Origin: Toxonevra muliebris
Taxonomy: Eukaryota; Arthropoda; Insecta; Diptera; Pallopteridae
Direction: 5' to 3'
Length of the DNA: 64,000 nucleotides
Assembly (NCBI GenBank): GCA_963691655.1
Contig: OY829326.1
Span: forward strand, 78,175,235 to 78,239,234
Shown here: positions 11,492-23,979 of the stretch, in pieces
Layout of the letters: each line of letters opens with the position of its first letter
Position numbering within the stretch: position 1 is the first letter of the stretch
Position numbers and translations under genes: made by a program
The notes under the pieces: generated by a model
The model's input: the letters and a program-made list of their open reading frames with translations, nothing else
The model's database searches: none
What the model was told of the DNA's origin: nothing

Positions 11492-11765
11492 CAGGTTTCG
11501 TGTATATTCGTAAATCTTGGTTTTTTGAAAACTTGATAAGGGTACATGGATGAAATTTTTTATTTTTTGTTTTCTTTTTCTCTCTGCATTTCTTCACGAA
11601 TTATGGAGTTTTAGGAGTTAAGGATGAAATAAATTTTTTCCTAAAATTTTAATTTTTCACACAATTTAAATTTTTCGTGTAGAAAATTGATAGATCTTCG
11701 TTTTAATTAATTAAATCTTATTAAATTTTCGAAAAATGAAAATCTACGAATATACGCGAAACCTG
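11492..11765. repeat. Inverted repeat with ~200-bp loop
   Basis: CAGGTTTCGTGTATATTCGT at 11492 pairs with ACGAATATACGCGAAACCTG ending at about 11765, with some extension inward through A/T-rich sequence. It may be the remnant of a foldback element. No TSD was recognised. Confidence 0.55.
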
Positions 11766-12849
11766 TTACTAATTGCTGTTGTACAGTGTTTTTTTCTATG
11801 CAAAATTTAGTTGAAATTGCTCCAGGCATTCCCAAGCTTTTGCTCAAGGTCAGCAACATTTGACTATCAAAATCGAAATCAGCGCTTCAAAAAATATATA
11901 GTATGCACTTCACTTTATTCAACTAGTTTTGACATTTATTCCAAAATAAAAAAAGTAATTTCTCAATTTAGTTAACTGAACTGATAAAAAAAAAGATAAT
12001 TTTGACTATATAAAATCTAGTTTCTTTCACTGAAACATTATTATAATCTTTGTAGGTATATGGCAAAATTCAATCTGGCAAATGAGTAAAAAACTAACTT
12101 AAAAAATCAATCATCAATTACAAACTAATAACTGATTTTTATTAGTCATATATATCTGTTGAGTAATGTCTGAAAATTTTAGTAGTAACCATGGTTAAAA
12201 ATAATTATTACGATTTCATTTGTTTTCAACATGATTCTCTATTATTCGATGCGATACTATTCTAAAGTTCACTCGAATTTGGTCGCGTACGACAAGGTTC
12301 GAGTAAAAAGTTTTGTGTGCGAAACTTTAGTTTAGTTACTTTAGTTTAGAAAAGCCTTAAATAATTTTTTTTTAATTGTTTTTTTTTTTTTTTTCATTTC
12401 ACTTCCGAAAAATAAAGCTAAATCTTAGTTTGGGCCTTTCTAATCATAGCTAACGATGTGTTTTTTTTTAAAGAACTATTTTTTATTTACGCATACATTA
12501 ATGATAAATCTAATTTCTGATATTTACATATTTATTATAGCGGCAAAAATCACCAAAAATTATTCTAAAGAGAATAATAAAAACTTTGCATAAAATTACC
12601 AAAAAGCGTTGAAAACTAAAGTTGTCAAACTTAACACCTTCTCGTGTGTGACAAAAAGTCGAGCGTACACGCGTACGACATCCCAGAAAGTCACACGCAA
12701 ATTAGTACGAACATAAAAATTTGCCAACTTCAAACAAGAGTGATGGTATTTTAATAAGGCAGCACTAATAAAGGCGAAAAAAATGGTGTGCAACACTCAA
12801 TTACGACGCATATGAAAATTATCCTATTAAATAAAAAGACAAAAAATCA

Positions 12850-13786
12850 AAAATCAAAAAATAAAAAACAAAAAAAAAAAAACAACAACGAGGCAACGTA
12901 GGCAGAAGCAGGAGAAGAAGAAACGTACTTGACAAATGTATACTAATTAATTACAGTTTGTACAAAATTTTAGTATGAAGCTCATAAAGTGCGTTTATTA
13001 ACAACAGCAACAACAACCGCAACAACACCAGCATTAATGGGAATAACAACAACTGCAAAGTTACCATAAGAAATTATAAACTTAATCATAATTACGGCGA
13101 CACTTAACTACAATTTACAATCTACTACATACTTTTATTTATTTCGTAACTGCTACTTCCGATTTTCAACAAGTTAAGTTTTATGAATGAAAATATCTTC
13201 GAACGAAAGGCAGAATAAAAAATGAAAATATAAAGTAAAACAAAATTGTATCGGTGACATTTTTGGCACGCAAGTGTTAAACTCCTTTTTTTATCAGTGT
13301 TAAAATAAAAATGAGTTACTATGCCGTTGAAGGGAGAATTAATAATTGTGAATGAAAAAAGTGAATGAATGTGTGTGAAATCAAAAAAGGTAGCAAATTG
13401 CAAGATTTCCTATCAAATTGTTTAGCTGCAAATGTGTGAAATTTGACAATTTTATTTAATTGACTACAACAACAAGGAAGGAAGATAATACTACGAAACA
13501 CCCACACACAAACACAAAACATTTGAAAATATTTTCAGTGACTTATGGTGTATTTGTTGTTCTGACAGGATACCAGCTTACAACTTTTGACTACCTTTAA
13601 AGAATTGCGATTTTTCACACATTCTTTTTTGTGTTTCCATTTGTATTTTAATATAAAGACAATTGAGATTACATTTTTTGGTGCTAATTCGATTTGATTT
13701 AGAAGAAGTGTGCCATTATTATCAATTTGGCAAACACTTAGAAATCATTAAATTCGCAGCAGCTTAGAAGACCCGGAACGAAATGC
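12850..13786 (+). other. CAA-rich UTR-like stretch ending in a strong splice donor
   Basis: CAACAACAACCGCAACAACA-type sequence near 13000-13030 resembles fly 5' UTRs. The stretch ends at CGAAATGC followed by GTAAGTAAT, a near-consensus donor at 13787. The byn coding exon starts behind an acceptor at 35432-35433, so some upstream exon must exist. This one, on the same strand, is a candidate only. Confidence 0.25.
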
Positions 13787-15142
13787 GTAAGTAATTTTTT
13801 TTTTTTGGAAAGCTAAAGATTAAAAAATAAAGCTTTAGATTAGAAAAATATATATTTTCCAAATCAGTTCGGTGGTAAGGTTATGTTGAGTATAATGGCC
13901 CGGTTACCTTTTTTTTTGAAAGAGGACTAGAAATAATAGCATACTGCTTTCGGGAGAAAATATTTCTCAAAAGAAAAAAAAATTAAAGGGCACTTGAACA
14001 TTGAAACTATCTTCTAATATATCGAATTCGAAACCTGTACAGAAATTTGTATCAAAAAACTACCGAATCGAAGGATATGAAGAGTTGGTGTAAAAACAAA
14101 TAACTTTGCCCCAGACTTAAGAAACAAATAAACTTATCCATAAACTCTAACCATCCTGATAAAAAGGAATAAAGTAGCTATTTATTAGAAATAGATCTGG
14201 ACAATGTCCCATCCACAGTCACCCACGTTGTAATACAATTGGAATTATTTGGCTTTTTATTGGTTGAAATGTATCTCTGTTTATTTCTATTCTTAAGATC
14301 TCCGCCGGTATGTCTGACTATTTGCTGTAACTCAATTATGTTAAAATTACTAGACAGATGTTGTAATTTTACAAAAAACTAAACAGAAAACTTTTGGAGC
14401 GTAGCTTAACCCTCTGTCACGTATTCGAGATAATAACAAACAATAAAACACTAGTATTTCTGGATTTTATTTTTTTTATTAATTATAAAAAAAATTAAAA
14501 AAATATTGAGTGTTGCCTTGAGGCAGTAAAACACACGCAGAAAAATATTTTATTATTTATTGATATCGTGGAAGGCCGACACTTCTCGTAAATACCTAAC
14601 TAATTTCAATTTATGGCAGGTAGCGCCATCTAGTTATTTTTTAGGTACCAGTTCGTTAGTTTAGGAAAATATCCTCTAGCTACCACTATGTCACGTGTTG
14701 TCTCACTGGCGTTCATCGGAATCTTCTGGTGCAACAAGATCTCTATATAGCAACTCCGAAAGACATAAATAGTTCAAACCTGTGGTTATTAATTGGATTT
14801 TCACACCTAACATCCCAGATTGCCTGTGTATATTGTACAACTAAACTTTCTGGACCAGCACTATGACCAGTTTTGACCTGAACGTCGCTCTAGCGATTAC
14901 CGCCGAAGCAGTCCTCAGATAGTGGAGATTTATTTGTGCAACTTTAGCGCTTGCCATCTCGCTGCTTATTGTTGTTGATGTTCATCTCCTATCAGAGTGA
15001 TATCAACATCCGCTTCTGATAAAATCCCTCCGGATTCTTTATCTTGCGTGATGTTCAGCGAGGTCGAGATCGTCAAAACACTCAGCTCCATGAGGTAGTA
15101 CGCTAACTTCCTCAAACTTCTCACTTCTTGCTGCTTCTTCTG
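13787..15142. other. Intergenic; possible single TTAA-type end at 14406
   Basis: TTAACCCTCTGTCACGTA at 14406 is piggyBac-end-like and is followed by a TGCCTTGAGGCA hairpin near 14514, but no partner end was found. Nothing else is supported. Confidence 0.3.
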
Positions 15143-15962
15143 CTATCTTTTTTCTGCAACATCCATCGGTAGTTCGGCAGCTTCACCCGGCGGAGCTTTA
15201 ACATTCACTTGATGCGCCTCTCGAGGTTTATGCAAATGAAAAGGGATGCAATCAAATCTATATCGTAGGATACATTTATTTGCTTTAAGCTTACTCTTTG
15301 TTTGAAACTTATCCTTTTTCTCATCCTTGCCCCTGAAGATTCTCCACAGGCTTGTGTAAAGACCATAATTTTTGGCAATGATGAGATACAGGAGCTTCTT
15401 AGTGTCAACGCCTGCCGCCTTAGGTAGGTAGACTGTCAAAATGTCTACTCCTGGTATTTTGTCCCCATTACACGTTGACAGCTTTAAACCTTTTCAGCTT
15501 GGCAGTTTTGGAACCGTTATGCCCAGCCATTCTGCCGTATCTTCGTCCATGCAGTCCACCAGTATGAGACCTGGCCGAAAGTGGATGCCATTGAACTGGA
15601 ATTTTGCCCTCCAGCCCTTACACATATCTCCTTTTATTGCATCTTCAAACTGTCCCTGCTCTTCTCGAGAGAGTATATTTTCAGGAAAGGATTTGGAGAG
15701 TACAGCCAGTCTAATGCTTTTAACGGTGCAGGCTTCCTGGCAACTTCCCTTCCTTTTTGCGATACATTCTTCCCATCTTCCGCCCTGATTTTTTTGGCTG
15801 TATTGCCATCATGCGGACTAATTTCTTTTGCCTCTTGCTTCTTCGCGTCAGTCGGAGTATCTTTGGCGCAGGCCAAGACTTTCTTCTTTGCCTCCTCAGG
15901 CGTTTAGACTTCTTTGAGATAGCGCAGATACCATTTGGTACCAGCGCCACTCAGACCTGCCG
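15143..15962 (-). pseudogene. Retroelement gag-like ORF (DUF4780-type), frameshifted
   Basis: On the minus strand a decayed open frame can be followed in pieces. The segments in order are: AGLSGAGTKWYLRYLKE then TPEEAKKKVLACAKDT (about 15960-15860, the short motif at the start of such gags); a Lys/Glu-rich linker; SREEQGQFEDAIKGDMCKGW (about 15680-15620); LVDCMDEDTAEWLGITVPKL (about 15570-15510); VYLPKAAGVDTKKLLYLI (about 15430-15380); TSLWRIFRG; and RFDCIPFHLHKPREAHQVNV to the end. This order matches the gag-like proteins of fly non-LTR elements that carry a domain I remember as DUF4780. Several frameshifts and a stop just before TPEEA break it. Plus-strand frames here are antisense shadows. 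Confidence 0.65.
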
Positions 15963-17160
15963 ACTTCCTCAATTCTCCAACCCTTTCAGATTGCCCAAAA
16001 GGTCAGTCCAGTACTCGTCGATGATTTTGATTATCCGGAGGGAGCTTCGGTTATCTGATGTGCCCTGTCACCAGATAACAGTTTGTGTTGTGATGTGAAA
16101 AAATTAGTATTTTAAATATTTTTTTTTTTTCCGAAAAAAATAAAAGTTATTACCAAAGGTTTTGCTTTTAAACCAAAAAATCAAAATCAATTTTGTAATT
16201 TTTATAGTAAAAAAATCATTCAAGATTTCTATTTTTGAAAATTATGAAAAAAAAAAAATACAAACAGTTTTTATTATCATTTTTTATTTTATATTCTATT
16301 TATTTAGTAAATCAGATTTACTTACTAAATACTGGTTGGCGCTGTTGTAGCGTGTTTTGTTGCAGCAATGGCGTACAGTGGTTTAACTCCATATTAAAGA
16401 TGGAAAAAAATAGAAGGGTCTGCCCCAGTGACTTAAATTTTGGTATACGTTATTATTTTATTTTAAGAGGAAAAATCCAAAAATTTTTGAAAATAGGCGA
16501 TTATTTGGGGTGTTACCACACAAAGTGATATTGGTCTATAAATTAGAAAATTCGTAAAATATCTCAAACCACGTCTAAGAAGAATACTGTGTTCACAGAC
16601 CTATAATATAATTTTAAGGCAAATATTTTTCTTGAACCCTTTGAAACACTTACTTATGGAAATTTTTGACCCATGTAGCATAAAAGACCCATAATTAGGG
16701 TCGATAGAGCGTTAATATGCTCTAAAAAAATATTTCCCATAAAATTCTACAATAGATCTCTGAACAAAAGAAATCTGTTAAATTAATAATATGTCCAAAA
16801 ATGTGCAAACAACGAAATTCGATTGGTTAAGCCAAACGATTTGTAATTGTAAAAAATTTTAGTTTTTTTTAATTAGTTGCTTTCCAATCTTTATTAACGT
16901 AGTCCCCAACAAAAATTTAACGAAAGTAGTTTTAGTTTTTTTATATATTAATCTTCCAACCTCCTTTTGAAGGACTTTTTGTCCTTCTATAATAAATAAA
17001 ATAAATAAATAAATAAATTGAACCACTCTAAAACATGAAAGCAATACTTTCATTGTTATAAGTTAAATGTTTTATACCAGTACTAAGTTAATATTTTCCT
17101 CATCTACTAACAACTACATCAACCCATGAAAAAAAGATTTTTTCCACTCCACTCAAACCG
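15963..17160. other. Intergenic, nothing recognised
   Basis: AT-rich with long A/T runs. Any remaining 5' part of the retroelement beyond about 16090 is not recognisable. Confidence 0.4.
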
Positions 17161-17205
17161 CTGTGCGCCGTTCGGAACCGGCGCTAAACTGTAGGTCTAA
17201 CCACC
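17161..17205 (+). repeat. Short retroposon fragment (tephritid-type)
   Basis: The words GCCGTTCGGAACCGGCGCTA and AAACTGTAGGTC resemble, from memory, a retroposon common in tephritid flies (GTTCGGAGTCGG then AAACTGTAGGTCCC). Only about 45 bp is preserved. Useful mainly as a taxonomic hint. Confidence 0.35.
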
Positions 17206-18254
17206 GCCTCGATATTCTATTGGCAGCGTACTACACTTTTGCTTCTATCTTTCGTCCTTTCTCCACAATTTGGGGCTTTGGTCTTCCCATTTTCAGATAT
17301 CAATTCAAAAACCTCATGGCTGCTTCACATAATGATGAAATGAATAAAACTCCTAAAATATACAAATGAGTAATTTTGTTTTCCTAACGAAAGAAACAAA
17401 ATATTCCAGCATTTTTACAACAAACAAGTTCATGCAAGCGTAAATGTTTTATATAAAAGTCAAAGATGCCAAGTAAATATTGAAGTCACGAATAAAATAA
17501 CAAAAAAAAAAAAGCGAATAAGAAAAAAAAAAATGATTTTAAAGAAACAAAATAAAAATAAAGAGAAAAAAACTTGAGTTTTTTCTTTTCAAAGTAATGG
17601 AGTCACGTTGACGGGTATTTCAACATTTCATTCCTGAATTTTTGTTTTGCGTACGCTTTTTTCTCAATTTTTTCTTTAGATTTGTTAAGTAAATATTGTA
17701 TTAAAAATCATTTGCTTCATGCAAGATCAAATACAAAAAAAGATGGATGCTTTTAAGTTGGAAAAGAAAAAGAGTTTACTTTGAAATATTTACATATCTC
17801 CATATCGATTTGGTTACATTTTACTATTTGTGTTGTTGCTGTTGTTGTTGTTTGTTAGTGGTAGCAATTTCAGTTAGAAAACATATGTTGCTAGGCGGCT
17901 ATTGTTTATTGTTGTTGTTTTGAATTTATATTTTTTCCTCTGAAGTAATTTGTTTGTGATTTTGTTGTTATTGATTTTTCATTTAAATTGTTGTATTTAT
18001 TTACTTTTGCTTTGAATATATGAAATTAAATTTAATTCAAAAACTCAATAGAAAATAAAATAACAATATAAAAGTATCGAAAATCAAGTTTATATGGTAG
18101 TATGCATGAGTATAAATATTGAGTAAGTTTGTTTTCTAAGTCTTTTGTTTGCACACTAATTTGAAATTTGCTTCGTATTGAAGGCATTTAAAGTTTAGTA
18201 AAAAATGTTGGTAATGCATTTTAAAACTTTTTAGCTATATATACATTGTATACT
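17206..18254. other. Intergenic; low-complexity
   Basis: A-rich stretch at 17500-17580, GTTGTTGCTGTTGTTGTTG at about 17831-17850. No gene or mobile element seen. Confidence 0.4.
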
Positions 18255-18316
18255 TAGATAGATAGATTAGAAAGGGTGTGATGTACTACGACCTTAAGAG
18301 ATCTATTGTACCCCAT
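18255..18316 (-). mobile_element. Solo non-LTR 3' UTR fragment
   Basis: GATGTACTACGACCTTAAGA and GATCTATTGTACCCC, preceded by (GATA)n, repeat the 3' end motif of the retrotransposon family at 1397, 6467 and 59385. No coding part is attached. Confidence 0.6.
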
Positions 18317-18920
18317 TGTATACTTACATATACTTATAAAGGAGTGAATGGGGTTAAAACTTTCCTTTGATTCTTAGAATCTATAGAAAAACATAAATCA
18401 AAAATTGTGGATAGAAATATTGCTTTACATTGAAACCTGAACATGGAAAATTATATTTTTATTGTAACGACCTCACACTTTAGATATAAAAATACTAAAA
18501 ATTTCGCTGTGATATATCAGAAATGTATTTTAGGATTGAAACTTAGTGCGTTAATGATGAGTTAATACCGAAAGCAATACAATTTTAAACTAAAATTGAT
18601 GTCTAAAAATCTGAAGCCAAAACAGTGTTTCAAATTTCAGAAAATGTGATTAGGGTCTAAGAATGCAAGTTTTGACCATCTACTGATATAAAATTTCAAT
18701 ATAAGGATTTTTAGTTTTAATAATGTTCTAAATGAACTAAAGTATGATATATTCGGTATTGTGAAATTCACTTGCGTACTTAATATTTCAGCAAACACAA
18801 ATTACGGGCGAAGATATTGGAAATGATTTGAAGCAGTGGTACATGTCGTTACATTAAAGTTAACTTATTTATATTAAAATTCAGGACCAATTTTATGCGC
18901 AATGTATTGACTTTTAATAA

Positions 18921-19280
18921 CACAGTGGGACAAAAAACAAAAATTTTAATATACTTTTTTCGGGGTTTACACCTGTCGTAGGTCTAGCCAAGCAGAAAAA
19001 AACTGCATACTCAGAATTTCAATTGAGCCTCAAAATCTGGACTTAGGGCCAACAAACTAATTTTTGATATGCGAAAGCATATACCGTAACTTTATTTTTA
19101 TTTATGCCAGGAGTAAGTTTTTATATTTTATTGAAAGAAGATATTTTGCTGCTTATAACGATATATTTAATATATCTTTAGGAATACCGGAGTTAGAGGG
19201 CAAAACATAAGGGAAGTCGAAAAAAATACAATTTTTTTCATTTTGAATGGTGTTTTAAATGACTATTTTGTTTACCAGTG
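18921..19280 (+). mobile_element. MITE family B, copy 1 (TA-flanked)
   Basis: Starts CACAGTGGGACAAAA and ends TTTGTTTACCAGTG followed by TA, so its two ends are loosely inverted. Along about 330 bp it is the reverse complement of 19547-19880; shared blocks include AAACTGCATACTCA, AAAATCTGGAC, GTAACTTTATTTTTATTTAT and GAGTTAGA.GGCAAAA. The TA flanks and CAGTG ends suggest a Tc1/mariner-type non-autonomous element. Confidence 0.75.
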
Positions 19281-19546
19281 TATATATCAGAGTATGGTAT
19301 ATGAAAATAAACTGCATTCAATTCTGTTTCCAACGAGTTATAAATTTTCAAAATCCATTTTATTTGCCTACACAAACAATTTCAATACGTAGTTATGTAA
19401 ATATTTGTAGACGAGTATTACTCCAACTATTTAAGAATATAAAAATACCTAAGTATATGGATTTTTTTTTCCAGTATAAGGTGCTTGAAGTCAAATATCT
19501 CAGTCAAACCTCAAATGTGATTAATTTGCTTATACCTTTATATATA
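19281..19546. other. Spacer between two inverted MITE copies
   Basis: AT-rich single-copy loop of about 266 bp bordered by TATATA on each side. It is open for most of one plus-strand frame, but there is no protein-like pattern beyond that. Confidence 0.5.
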
Positions 19547-19880
19547 CACTGGTAAACAAAATAGTTTAACACGCCACTCAAAAAATATATAAAAAATTTC
19601 AATTTTCGTTATATTTTGCCTTCTAACTCTGGTATTTCTTAAGATATATTACTAATTTATACATCATTATCAGCAGATAAATGCCTTCCTTTGAATGAAA
19701 AACTTACTCGTCGGATAAATAAAAATAAAGTTACGGGCAAGTATATGCTTTAACTTATCAAAAGTGGTCCAGATTTTGAGAGTTAATTCAAAATCTTGAG
19801 TATGCAGTTTTTATCTGCTTGACTATACCTACAATTTCAGCTATGTCTCGAGGAAAGTATATTTTCACTGTCACACAGTG
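19547..19880 (-). mobile_element. MITE family B, copy 2, inverted relative to copy 1
   Basis: Bounded by TA at 19545-19546 and TA at 19881-19882. Begins CACTGGTAAACAAAATAGT, the exact reverse complement of the end of copy 1, and ends TGTCACACAGTG. The pair forms a foldback of about 330-bp arms. Confidence 0.75.
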
Positions 19881-20711
19881 TAATCATTTAATTTTATACA
19901 TTTGTTTTTAAATTCAAAAATTTTAAAGTTACTTGGGCTTCACTCAGGGTAACGTGACGAGTTATAACTAAATATAAAATATTCCATCTATTTATTTATT
20001 CGAGAAAAATTGCTAAATATGTAAATATTGAGATTCATGAATTTTCAATAAGGGATAATCATAATAATATCTATTAAATTTCATTTACAAATCGATAATT
20101 TATATTATCGTAAATAAGTATATATATAAATAAATAATAATTTTATTTCACCGAATTTTTCTTTATTTTGTTATTTAAATATTTGAGTTTTAACTAGTTT
20201 AGAAGTAAAATTCTTTCCATTACTTTCTAATTTAGTTCCATCCACTTTGTCCTTTAATTGCCCTAATGATTTAACTGCTGGATTAAGGGGTTAAATGAGT
20301 CTCGAAGACTAAAAAAAACTTATTTTCTCTAATTTTTTTCTAATATAATAAATGAAATATTTCATTCAAACTTTTCAACATATCAAAGAAAAACTTTTGA
20401 CGAATATTTTGTGAAATTTTTGAAAATTCAGCCATTGGTCATTTCCTGTGCCCGCTCAGAATAAAGTTCCCGCGGCATTGTCAGAATAACTCATGATAGA
20501 TTCATCTGAAACTAAAAAACCAAATTATTTCTGTTAGTAGATAGATATGTATAGCTCATGCTAGGACGAAGGAAAAAAAATTAAATTTAAATTTTTAGCA
20601 GAATTATGTTCCTTTTTGTACTATTTTTAGTATAATTTGCACCCCGTACTGCCTTGTAAATTTAGTTAAGATAAATCGAAAATATTTCGTGTGCTGTTGG
20701 CATCGTACATG

Positions 20712-21642
20712 CCCCCAGAGAAATACTTACCTCGTTTGAAGAAAAACGGCTATCAAATTGAGGAAAAATGGGAATGGCGCCATAGAAACGGTTTCCTCAT
20801 TTAGATATAAATAATTTCTTTGGATTGGGGAAATATTTTTTCTTTATTTTAGAGAAAATTTTCTTTGAAAGAAGGAAGTTTTCTATAAATTAAAGAAATA
20901 TGTCTTCAATTTGTAGAAATTACGTTTTTCAAATGAATAATATTTTATTTCAATATGAGAAATTGTATATAATTTAGGTAAAATTTTCCTCAGTTTGAGG
21001 AATAATTTGCCATAAATTGAAGTAAATTTACTACCTTTTTAGAAAAAAATTCTCAATTTATGGAATATTTTCTACAATGTTGTTTTAATTAAAAGGTATA
21101 GAAACCATATTTTTTTTTTACTTGTATTCATTTATTTTATTTTTAATAAGTATTAAGGTTTACATTCATACGTATTTTAACATACACTACAGGCGTCGTC
21201 GCCTTGAAATGATCAAAAGATCCTTATAGCCATCAAAAAATTATAAATTGAAGTTTATATCTTTTCAATATATTTTTTTTTTTTCACAACATATATATCA
21301 ACAGCTACAAACACAACCGCTTCGCTTGAAATAGAGACGCCGACTAAAAAATTCAAAAGAAAAACAAAGCGAACGCGATTGTCTGCTAAGACCAAAAGAG
21401 TAAAGCTAGTTTTTTGTGTGTACCAAAATTTTGTGTATATTCGTCTCTTTCTTACATTTTCTATGCAACTAAATTTGTAACAATGAAGAAATAACTTACT
21501 TCAAATTGAACACCATGGTTCCATGAAAGGGGCACATTTTTCTTAATTTTGGGGGAAATTTATTTAAATGAGAGAAATTTTCGTGGATTCAAATTGAGGA
21601 AACTTTTTCTTTGTTTTAGAGATGGGTATTTTTCTGGGTGCA
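20712..21642. mobile_element. Non-autonomous TIR element with internal TTTGAGGAAA words
   Basis: Left end CCCCCAGAGAAATAC and right end GTATTTTTCTGGGTGCA are inverted over about 15 bp. The flanks CGTACATG (20704-20711) and CGTAAATG (21643-21650) look like an 8-bp target duplication with one change, as in hAT or P elements. The interior has many degenerate AAATTGAGGAAA/TTTCCTCA words. No transposase frame is visible. Confidence 0.55.
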
Positions 21643-22261
21643 CGTAAATGTGCAACAGCTCTGAAAAATAATGGATACGCTACAAAATAATGGAGAAATC
21701 GAACTTTTCCATTAATATATTCCATATGTGGTTTAGTTTTGTCGCTCCAGTTTTATGCATTTTGTTACTTTTGAGTTAATATTTTTATTTTATGTGATAA
21801 ATAATATTATATTTCTTATATTTTATTATAAAGAGTGTATATTCTTACTACATTCATAAAAAAAATTTCACTCGAAGCATGTTTTACAATATTACTGAAC
21901 AAAATGCAAACAAGGAAGAATCCGTGCTTTAGTTTTGTCCGACACTGTATATGTGTACAGTTAGGGCTTTGAAAACTTAGGTCCAAGGGGTAACGTTCGA
22001 TGTTGAAACAATACAAAAAAAATGTTTTCTACTAACTTATTCCGATCGAAACATTGGCGCAATAATGCATGGAGTTTCAGATCGGTTCATCAAGAAATAA
22101 AAAAGATATACATACATGTTTAAATTCAAAATGGGACTAATTTGGCCCATTATGTGGCCATCATAGTGTTAATCAAATAGTACATGTTGAAATCTATGTA
22201 ACAATTATTATTAAAACGTTTCAAAGGTCATTAGTCATTACTTCCAAAAATAATGATTCAG

Positions 22262-22372
22262 AATAAAATGAAAATTTCCAATATATATTCTACTGCTTTT
22301 AATTAAATTTAATCATTTATCCAAAAAGTTGTTCTAGTGGAATTATTGCGTTTTGTTATGAACCTCCTCATT
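22262..22372 (+). repeat. Dispersed repeat C, copy 1
   Basis: Similar (roughly 80% by eye) to 52005-52112: shared words AATATATATTCT/AATATGTATTCT, AATCATTTATCC/ATTCATTTATCT, TTGTTCTAGTGGAATTA/GTGGTTCTAATGGAATTA and GCGTTTTGTTATG. Preceded at 21930 by GTCCGACACTGTATA, a possible TA-element end of the same family. Confidence 0.6.
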
Positions 22373-23971
22373 TCATTTATTCTTAACGTTTTTCAAATTC
22401 AAATTTAGAAACTAAAATAATAAAGCAATAACTTTTTTGTTAATAAATTTCTACTGCAATATTAACAAAGATTTAATTTTCTTTCTGATTGTTTTCTCAA
22501 CATTATTGCAATCACAAAATAAATCAATCGAATTATTCAACAAAGTTCAATCAGAAAGAAAAATGTTTAACACAAAGATATCATAAACAATAAGAAATCT
22601 TAGTTATAATAAAAAACTAAAAAAAACCGGCGGCAAAGTACCAATTTAGATACTAATAAAATCAAACAAAACTATTAATACATTTTGTTAATTTATGATT
22701 TCAACAATTTTTTCTTTTTATTCTCTTCAGATTTTTTTTTTTTCGTTTTGTGATTTGAGAAAAGAAATGCATTAAAATACACTTCTTGTTTTTGTTGTTG
22801 TTGTTCTGTAGAAGGAGTAAAGCAAAAGAATTTAGACATCATTTTTATGATACAAATGAAGAAGACGTCTTTGATGAAATAAAGAAGACGTCTTCACGTC
22901 ATACACTTACTCATTCAATACAAATGATTCTGAGGTGTGCGTGCGTGTGTATGTGTATACATCATACTTAAATAAAAGGGTTCCCTGTGTGATATATTCA
23001 TTTATTGGCCTAAAAGTGTGCAATATAAATTAAAAGCCGACAAACATTTTCAAGTCAAGAAAAAAACTACAAGCACACACATACATACTCACATTTATGT
23101 ATTTCTTTTTTGTTTTTTTTCTTCTTTTTTTTAAGTTTAGACTTCATGTTCCCTCGCCGCCACCATTATTTCTAATGTATCTTCATCTTATTTGAATTTT
23201 GTTGTTTTACTGTATGTACCTATGTTTGTGTTGTTGCTGTTGTTATTGTAAATCAATAAAATTATGATCGTGCTTACATACCGAAATTCACTACAACAAA
23301 TAACTCAAAATGAAGCATCTCTCGAAACTTAATTGTTAAAATTGTATTCTTCGTCGGCAATTTGACTTTGATGTTATTTAAATTTTTGGGCTTTTGTAAA
23401 ACTTGAATATTTCTTTTTAAAAAATAAATAAAACTTGCAGGTGTTATTTTTACAAATTTAATTTGTCGCCTGAATTTTTTGTGCTTTTAACAGGAAAACT
23501 AATAAAGTCATAAATGTTAATTATAGTTTTTTTCAGAGGATTTTATGTAGGTACGGGTACTCAATTGTTGTTTTTTTTTAGTAACAATGCTACAAAGACG
23601 TCATGAAAGCTGGAAATGGAGAGAAGAAATTGTTTTAAGATCAGTTTGAGCGAAACAACATTGGTTCGGGTCCAATAAAATTGAATTTTTCTGCTATAAA
23701 AGTCAGGACCTTGCAGAAACTCGTAATCAAATTTGGCATCTATACTACTACATTTTTATTCCAGAAGATTCAGAAGTGCTACAATATCATATTCTATATC
23801 AATTTAAAGAACTTGGCGAGTAGGTTAGCCAAAAATTTTAACTTTCACTCCCTAGAAATTCCCCAAATTTAAAATCGGTTTAGCCAATTCCAAAATATTA
23901 GCGTCGGAAGTTCTTTAAAATTCACTCATTGAACAAAGCATTGCATTCATCGTTATAAACATCATTGCTTA
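22373..23971. other. Intergenic; low-complexity
   Basis: Contains TTGTTGTTGTTGTTC near 22793 and GTGTGCGTGCGTGTGTATGTG near 22935. No supported gene; a 61-codon frame at 22786 lies over these simple repeats. Confidence 0.4.
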
Positions 23972-23979
23972 AGCGGGAG

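Noticed and set aside
14406..14423. TTAACCCTCTGTCACGTA as a piggyBac-type end (similar words at 29868 and 39969)
   Set aside because: No inverted partner with TTAA found within a few kb, so element borders cannot be supported.
15441..16098. Plus-strand ORFs of 108-115 codons
   Set aside because: They are antisense to the gag-like retroelement frame, whose minus-strand motifs are recognisable; the plus-strand translations show no family pattern.
19259..19555. 98-codon ORF in the MITE spacer
   Set aside because: Spans the end of one MITE, the AT-rich loop and the start of the inverted copy; not a plausible gene.
22786..22971. 61-codon ORF after a good acceptor-like sequence
   Set aside because: Lies over GTTGTT and GTGTGC simple repeats with no matching donor or protein pattern.
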